Source of the DNA: Actinomycetota bacterium
GTDB taxonomy: Bacteria; Actinomycetota; Thermoleophilia; RBG-16-64-13
Direction: 5' to 3'
Assembly (NCBI GenBank): GCA_023483915.1
Contig: JAMDEO010000150.1
Location: forward strand, 1 to 36,652
Length of the DNA: 36,652 nucleotides
A program made the position numbers and the translations under genes. A model generated the notes under the pieces. That model did not search any database, was not told the origin of the DNA, and saw nothing but the letters and a program-made list of their open reading frames with translations. Every line of letters begins with the position of its first letter. The stretch's first letter is position 1. Shown here in pieces: positions 32,811 through 36,652 of this stretch.

Positions 32811-33188
32811 ATGCAGCCCGCCTGGCCACTTCTGGTGTTCGTAGGGCTGATATTGGCTCTGGTCGCATTGATCATGAGTCTGTCATACCTGCTGGGGCAG
32901 AGACAGTCGCATCGGGCCGATCTTGGGCCCTACGAATCCGGGGTGGCCGCCGCTGAGCTGCCGGCTGGCATCTCGGTGGAGTTCTATCGTCTGGCCGTCT
33001 TCTTCGTAATCTTCGACGTAGAAGCGGTGTTTCTGTTCATTTGGGCTGTGGTCGTGCGCGAGGTTGGCTGGTCAGGTTACGCCGAAATGCTCGTCTTCGT
33101 GGGAGTGCTCTTCGCGGCGCTGGTCTACCTATGGCGACTCGGGTCGCTCGACTGGCGGCAGACGCCTCGAAAGCGCAGGCAAGGATGA
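32811..33188 (+). CDS. nuoA: NADH-quinone oxidoreductase subunit A
   Basis: A 125-residue membrane subunit of complex I with three helices. Conserved marks are the L-G-P-Y-E-S-G segment between helices 1 and 2, [19 protein letters not shown], and W-R in the tail. It sits at the junction of the membrane arm and the quinone site. ATG 32811 follows GAGGAAA. It overlaps nuoB by four bases and opens the complex I gene set, which runs past the right edge. Confidence 0.95.
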   Translation: MQPAWPLLVFVGLILALVALIMSLSYLLGQRQSHRADLGPYESGVAAAELPAGISVEFYRLAVFFVIFDVEAVFLFIWAVVVREVGWSGYAEMLVFVGVLFAALVYLWRLGSLDWRQTPRKRRQG

Positions 33189-33808
33189 TCGCGGTCCCGC
33201 CTACGTCGGGTCGCGAATCTCGCAACTCCCTCGAGGAAGTCGTTGCTCGCTCCACTCTCCTCGCCCGTCTGCAGGATCTGCTTGCCTGGTCTCGCGCGAA
33301 CTCGATTTGGCCCTTCAATTTTGGATTGTCATGTTGCTTCGTAGAGATGGCCACCAGTCTTACGCCGAAATACGACATCGCCCGGTTTGGGTCTGAAGTC
33401 ATCCGGGGGTCGCCCCGGGAAGCCGATCTCATGGTCATAGCCGGCACGGTCTTCATCAAGATGGTCCCAGTCATCCGCCGTCTCTACGAGCAGATGATGG
33501 AGCCCCGCTGGGTCATGTCCATGGGCTCATGTGCCAACTCAGGCGGAATGTACGACATATATAGCGTCGTCCAGGGTGTGGATACATTCCTGCCTGTGGA
33601 CGTCTACGTGCAGGGTTGCCCTCCCAGTCCCACGACTTTCACTCAAGGGCTGTTGCTCCTTCGGGAGGCCGTCAGCTCCGAGCGCCGCCCGCTTTCCTGG
33701 GCGGTGGGTCCTCAGGGGGTGGTGCGCCCGCCGCTGCCATCCAGGCGGGATGAGCTCAAGAAAGAGCGGGAAAAGATCGATCGGCTCAGAGCGCCGGATG
33801 AGGTCTAG
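33185..33808 (+). CDS. nuoB: NADH-quinone oxidoreductase subunit B
   Basis: A 207-residue peripheral subunit carrying cluster N2, the last iron-sulfur centre before quinone. The four ligands are visible: C50 and C51 in [11 protein letters not shown]116 in G-S-C-A-N-S-G-G and C145 in [11 protein letters not shown] 33185 is fixed by the ATGA overlap with nuoA. The C-terminal tail is charged and Lys/Glu-rich. The nuoCD gene begins three bases after the stop. Confidence 0.95.
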   Translation: MIAVPPTSGRESRNSLEEVVARSTLLARLQDLLAWSRANSIWPFNFGLSCCFVEMATSLTPKYDIARFGSEVIRGSPREADLMVIAGTVFIKMVPVIRRLYEQMMEPRWVMSMGSCANSGGMYDIYSVVQGVDTFLPVDVYVQGCPPSPTTFTQGLLLLREAVSSERRPLSWAVGPQGVVRPPLPSRRDELKKEREKIDRLRAPDEV

Positions 33809-33811
33809 CTG

Positions 33812-35548
33812 ATGGATGTCATCGACGAGCTCAAGCTGCGCTTTCCGGGGGTGACCTTCATCCGCCAGGAGGTGCGTGACGAGATTCCGACAGTGTGGGT
33901 GCCGGGGGGCTCCCTTGTGGCCGTTCTCGGCTACCTCAAAAACGAGGCAGCGGCTCCCTACCGCACCCTCTACGACCTCGCGGGCATCGACGAGCGTGTG
34001 CGACAAAACCGCGACGCACAGCCTGACGCGAACTTCACGGTGGTGTACCACCTCCTCTCGTATGAAAGAAACAATGATCTGCGGATCAAGGTAGCCCTGC
34101 AGGGAGATCATCCGTCCATTCCTACGGCCACCGGAGTCTGGGAAGCCGCCAATTGGTACGAGCGCGAGCTGTGGGACATGCTTGGTATAACCGTCGAAGG
34201 GCACTCCAACCTGCGCCGAATTCTGATGCCCCCATGGTGGGAGGGCCATCCCCTGCGCAAGGAACATCCCAGCCGGGCCACCGAGATGGGGACCTTCGCC
34301 CTCTCACCCGAGGACGACGTCCGCTTTCAGGAATCGCTCGAGGTACGCCCTGAGGACTGGGGACTATCGAGCCGCCGCCGGAATTCCCGCATGATGCTCC
34401 TCAATCTAGGTCCCCAGCATCCGGGCACGCACGGATTGTTGCGGGTAATACTCCAGTTGGAGGACGAGCGGATCGTCGATGCGGCAGTGGACATCGGATA
34501 TCACCATCGCGGCGCCGAGAAGATGGGGGAAAGGCAGACCTGGCACACATATATCCCCTACACCGACCGCGTGGACTACCTGGGAGGCGTGCTCAACAAC
34601 CTGCCGTACATTCTGGCGACCGAGAAACTTGCGGGCATCGAGGTACCCGACCGGGCAAAGGTCATTAGGGTCATGATGGCGGAATTGTTCCGCATTGCCA
34701 GTCACCTGGTTTGGTATGGGACGTTTGCCCAGGATCTTGGTGCCATTTCCCCGGTCTTCTACATGTTCAGCGACCGCGAGAAACTGTTCGACATCGTCGA
34801 GGCGATCACCGGTGGACGGATGCATCCTGGTTGGTTCCGTATCGGCGGAGTCGCGCAAGATCTCCCCACAGGGTGGGAGAAGCTGGTGAGTGACTTCCTA
34901 GACCACCTGCCTCCAAGACTCCGCGAATACGATCGCTTGGTGATGGATAGTAGGATCCTCAAGGGACGCACCCGAGGGGTCGGGGAATTGACGAAGGACG
35001 AGGCAATCGAGTGGGGGATCACCGGACCTAACCTGCGCGCCTGTGGATTCGCGTGGGATTTCCGCAAGAAGCGCCCGTATTCTGGGTACGATCAGTTCTC
35101 CTTTGATATACCGACGGCAGATCGCGGAGACTGCTACGGTCGGGCTCAGGTCAGAGTTGAAGAGATTCGCCAGAGTCTGAGAATCGTCCGCCAATGCCTG
35201 GAAATCATGCCCCCAGGGCCGTACAAAGCCGACCACATCCTGACTACCCCGCCCGACGAGAAGCGCATGTTGCACGACATCGAGACGCTAATCGCTCACT
35301 TTCTGAGCGTGAGTTGGGGTCCTGTCATACCGGCCGGCGAGGCCTTCGCCGGGATAGAGGCGGCCAAAGGAAACAATGGGTACTACCTGATAAGCGATGG
35401 CGGTGGCAGCTCCTATCAGACCCGTATCCGGACGCCGTCTTTCGCCCATCTGCAGGCCCTGCCCCTTATGGCTCGGGGGCTGGAGGTCCCCGATATCATC
35501 GCCATCTTGGGCAGTATCGACTTCGTGCTCGCCGACGTCGACCGGTGA
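33812..35548 (+). CDS. nuoCD: NADH-quinone oxidoreductase fused subunits C and D
   Basis: A 578-residue fusion of the 30-kDa and 49-kDa subunits. The NuoC part (about 1-190) has [21 protein letters not shown] and GHPLRKEHP. The NuoD part begins near residue 196 with [12 protein letters not shown] and carries G-Y-H-H-R-G-A-E-K and Y-T-D-R-V-D-Y-L. NuoD forms the quinone pocket together with NuoB. The fusion is known from enterobacteria and several other phyla but is not usual in classical actinobacteria. GAGGT stands eight bases upstream of the ATG. Confidence 0.95.
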   Translation: MDVIDELKLRFPGVTFIRQEVRDEIPTVWVPGGSLVAVLGYLKNEAAAPYRTLYDLAGIDERVRQNRDAQPDANFTVVYHLLSYERNNDLRIKVALQGDHPSIPTATGVWEAANWYERELWDMLGITVEGHSNLRRILMPPWWEGHPLRKEHPSRATEMGTFALSPEDDVRFQESLEVRPEDWGLSSRRRNSRMMLLNLGPQHPGTHGLLRVILQLEDERIVDAAVDIGYHHRGAEKMGERQTWHTYIPYTDRVDYLGGVLNNLPYILATEKLAGIEVPDRAKVIRVMMAELFRIASHLVWYGTFAQDLGAISPVFYMFSDREKLFDIVEAITGGRMHPGWFRIGGVAQDLPTGWEKLVSDFLDHLPPRLREYDRLVMDSRILKGRTRGVGELTKDEAIEWGITGPNLRACGFAWDFRKKRPYSGYDQFSFDIPTADRGDCYGRAQVRVEEIRQSLRIVRQCLEIMPPGPYKADHILTTPPDEKRMLHDIETLIAHFLSVSWGPVIPAGEAFAGIEAAKGNNGYYLISDGGGSSYQTRIRTPSFAHLQALPLMARGLEVPDIIAILGSIDFVLADVDR

Positions 35549-35588
35549 GGGCCTGCAGCAAAAGCCGGGGTTGCAGGAGGAGCACCAG

Positions 35589-36053
35589 GTGCTGACCAAG
35601 GAAGAGTTGGAGCAGATCGAGTCCGTGATTGGTCTCTACGAGACGCGATCTGCGGCGGCCGTGGAGGCGCTGCGAATCGTCCAGGACGGCCGAGGCTGGG
35701 TGTCCGACGAATCCTTGGCGGACCTCTCCCGGCATCTGGGGGTATCGACCTCCACCCTCGAGAGTCTTGCCACGTTCTACAGCATGGTTTTCCGCATGCC
35801 TGTGGGCAGGCACGTGATCATGGTCTGCAACAGTGTGTGTTGCTGGATGCAGGGTAGCGAAGATGTGACTCGGTACCTGGCCCATCGGCTGGGCCTAGAG
35901 TTGGGCGGAACCACTCCCGACGGCCGCTTCACGCTGCTTCCGGTGGTTTGCATAGGGGCCTGCGACCAGGCTCCGGCCATGCTCGTCGACTGGGAGCTGC
36001 ACGGGAATCTCACCCCGGACAAGATCGACGAGGTGCTCGCGAGATGCCCATGA
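35589..36053 (+). CDS. nuoE: NADH-quinone oxidoreductase subunit E
   Basis: A 154-residue thioredoxin-like [2Fe-2S] subunit of the NADH-oxidising module. The four ligands are C80 and C85 (V-C-N-S-V-C-C-W) and C121 and C125 (C-I-G-A-C-D-Q-A-P). Cys84 is an additional neighbouring Cys. The helical N-terminal part with A-T-F-Y-S-M-V-F is typical. GTG 35589 is chosen because AGGAGGAG lies eight bases upstream; the frame continues into nuoCD without family similarity. The stop overlaps the nuoF ATG by four bases. Confidence 0.93.
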   Translation: MLTKEELEQIESVIGLYETRSAAAVEALRIVQDGRGWVSDESLADLSRHLGVSTSTLESLATFYSMVFRMPVGRHVIMVCNSVCCWMQGSEDVTRYLAHRLGLELGGTTPDGRFTLLPVVCIGACDQAPAMLVDWELHGNLTPDKIDEVLARCP

Positions 36054-36652
36054 CCCGTCCGCTCACCGAGCATCTTCACCCAGACGGCCGGCCCCTCGGC
36101 CTCCACGAGTACAGGGCCGTAGGCGGATACAGGGCTCTGCGCAAGGCCCTTAACATGGCGCCTGGAGAAGTCATCAAGGCGGTGCAGGAGTCCAAGTTGA
36201 TGGGTCGCGGAGGGGCAGGCTTTCCCGCAGGCAGGAAATGGGGTTTCGTCGACACCACCGACGTGTGGGCCCGAGCGCGGTTTCTCGCAGCCAACGCCGA
36301 CGAGATGGAGCCGGGCGCATTCAAGGACCGCGTAATCATGCAAGGCAATCCGCACGCGTTGCTCGAGGGAATGGCCATCGCTGCCTACGCCATCGGGGCG
36401 GAGACGGCCTACCTTTTCTTGCGGGCAGAATACGGATCGACGGCTCGGATCATGCGGCAGGCAATCGCGGAGGCTCGCGAGGCCGGCATCATCGGTCCGC
36501 GCGTGATGGGTAAGGACTTCGCACTCGACATCCGTCTTCACGTCAGTGCCGGGCGGTACATCTGCGGCGAGGCTTCGGCGATGCTGAATGCTCTCGAAGG
36601 CGAGCGTCCAGTGCCCAGGCACAAGCCACCTCATCAGACGAGCTCCAGATCG
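36050..36652 (+). CDS. nuoF: NADH-quinone oxidoreductase subunit F, cut by the window edge
   Basis: The first 201 residues of the FMN- and NADH-binding subunit. It shows L-M-G-R-G-G-A-G-F-P-A-G (NADH loop), N-A-D-E-M-E-P-G-A-F-K-D-R (FMN site) and G-R-Y-I-C-G-E followed by L-E-G-E-R-P. The Met in N-A-D-E-M-E-P-G is also found in the E. coli protein as I recall it. The ATG overlaps the nuoE stop. The C-terminal 4Fe-4S (N3) part, and probably nuoG and later genes, lie beyond the right edge. Confidence 0.93.
   Translation, partial: MTRPLTEHLHPDGRPLGLHEYRAVGGYRALRKALNMAPGEVIKAVQESKLMGRGGAGFPAGRKWGFVDTTDVWARARFLAANADEMEPGAFKDRVIMQGNPHALLEGMAIAAYAIGAETAYLFLRAEYGSTARIMRQAIAEAREAGIIGPRVMGKDFALDIRLHVSAGRYICGEASAMLNALEGERPVPRHKPPHQTSSRS

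Noticed and set aside
1-36652. CRISPR array, tRNA, rRNA, insertion sequence or prophage
   Set aside because: No regularly spaced repeats, cloverleaf-like segments, transposase motifs or phage structural genes were recognised on reading the window.

Overview
This 36.7-kb window comes from a high-GC bacterial chromosome with frequent GTG/TTG starts, purine-rich ribosome binding sites and tight overlaps. No rRNA, tRNA, CRISPR array, transposase or phage gene was seen. An exported protein with S-layer homology (SLH) domains, Ser/Thr-rich secreted proteins and two DHA2-type drug exporters point to a monoderm-like, respiratory, facultatively anaerobic organism, possibly a deep-branching Actinomycetota lineage. 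That placement is inference; the fused NuoCD is not typical of classical actinobacteria.

Region 1 (1-7.0 kb, + strand): the 3' part of a DHA2 exporter, a small TfoX-like protein, a large lipoprotein of unknown function, an SLH/beta-propeller exported protein, a decaying secreted-protein gene with two in-frame stops, a small SHOCT protein and a LiaF-like protein. Several inverted and direct repeats lie between the dying gene and the SHOCT gene. Region 2 (7.0-10.8 kb): a two-gene minus-strand unit (a membrane-anchored unknown and a two-part FAD oxidoreductase), divergent from a DUF1801 protein and a universal stress protein. The stress-protein gene ends inside a long inverted repeat.

Region 3 (11.2-17.5 kb, + strand): a compact six-gene unit: LDH/MDH-like dehydrogenase, old-yellow-enzyme/4Fe-4S reductase, SDR, QueG-like iron-sulfur protein, HAD phosphatase and alpha/beta hydrolase. 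It looks like an uncharacterised redox catabolic pathway. It faces a minus-strand tetR-DHA2 exporter pair (17.6-19.9 kb).

Region 4 (20.2 kb to the right edge, + strand): cydA-cydB-narG-narH-tkt-gnd-zwf-nuoA-nuoB-nuoCD-nuoE-nuoF, mostly with overlaps or very short gaps. It joins cytochrome bd quinol oxidase, the catalytic subunits of a nitrate reductase (without narJ and narI here), oxidative pentose-phosphate enzymes and complex I. This is the most striking organisation in the window: NAD(P)H production, quinone reduction and two quinol-oxidising or terminal reductase modules may be expressed together. NarH has His where the family has the Trp that marks its 3Fe-4S site, and NarG, NarH, CydA and the first exporter each carry short in-frame tandem peptide repeats.
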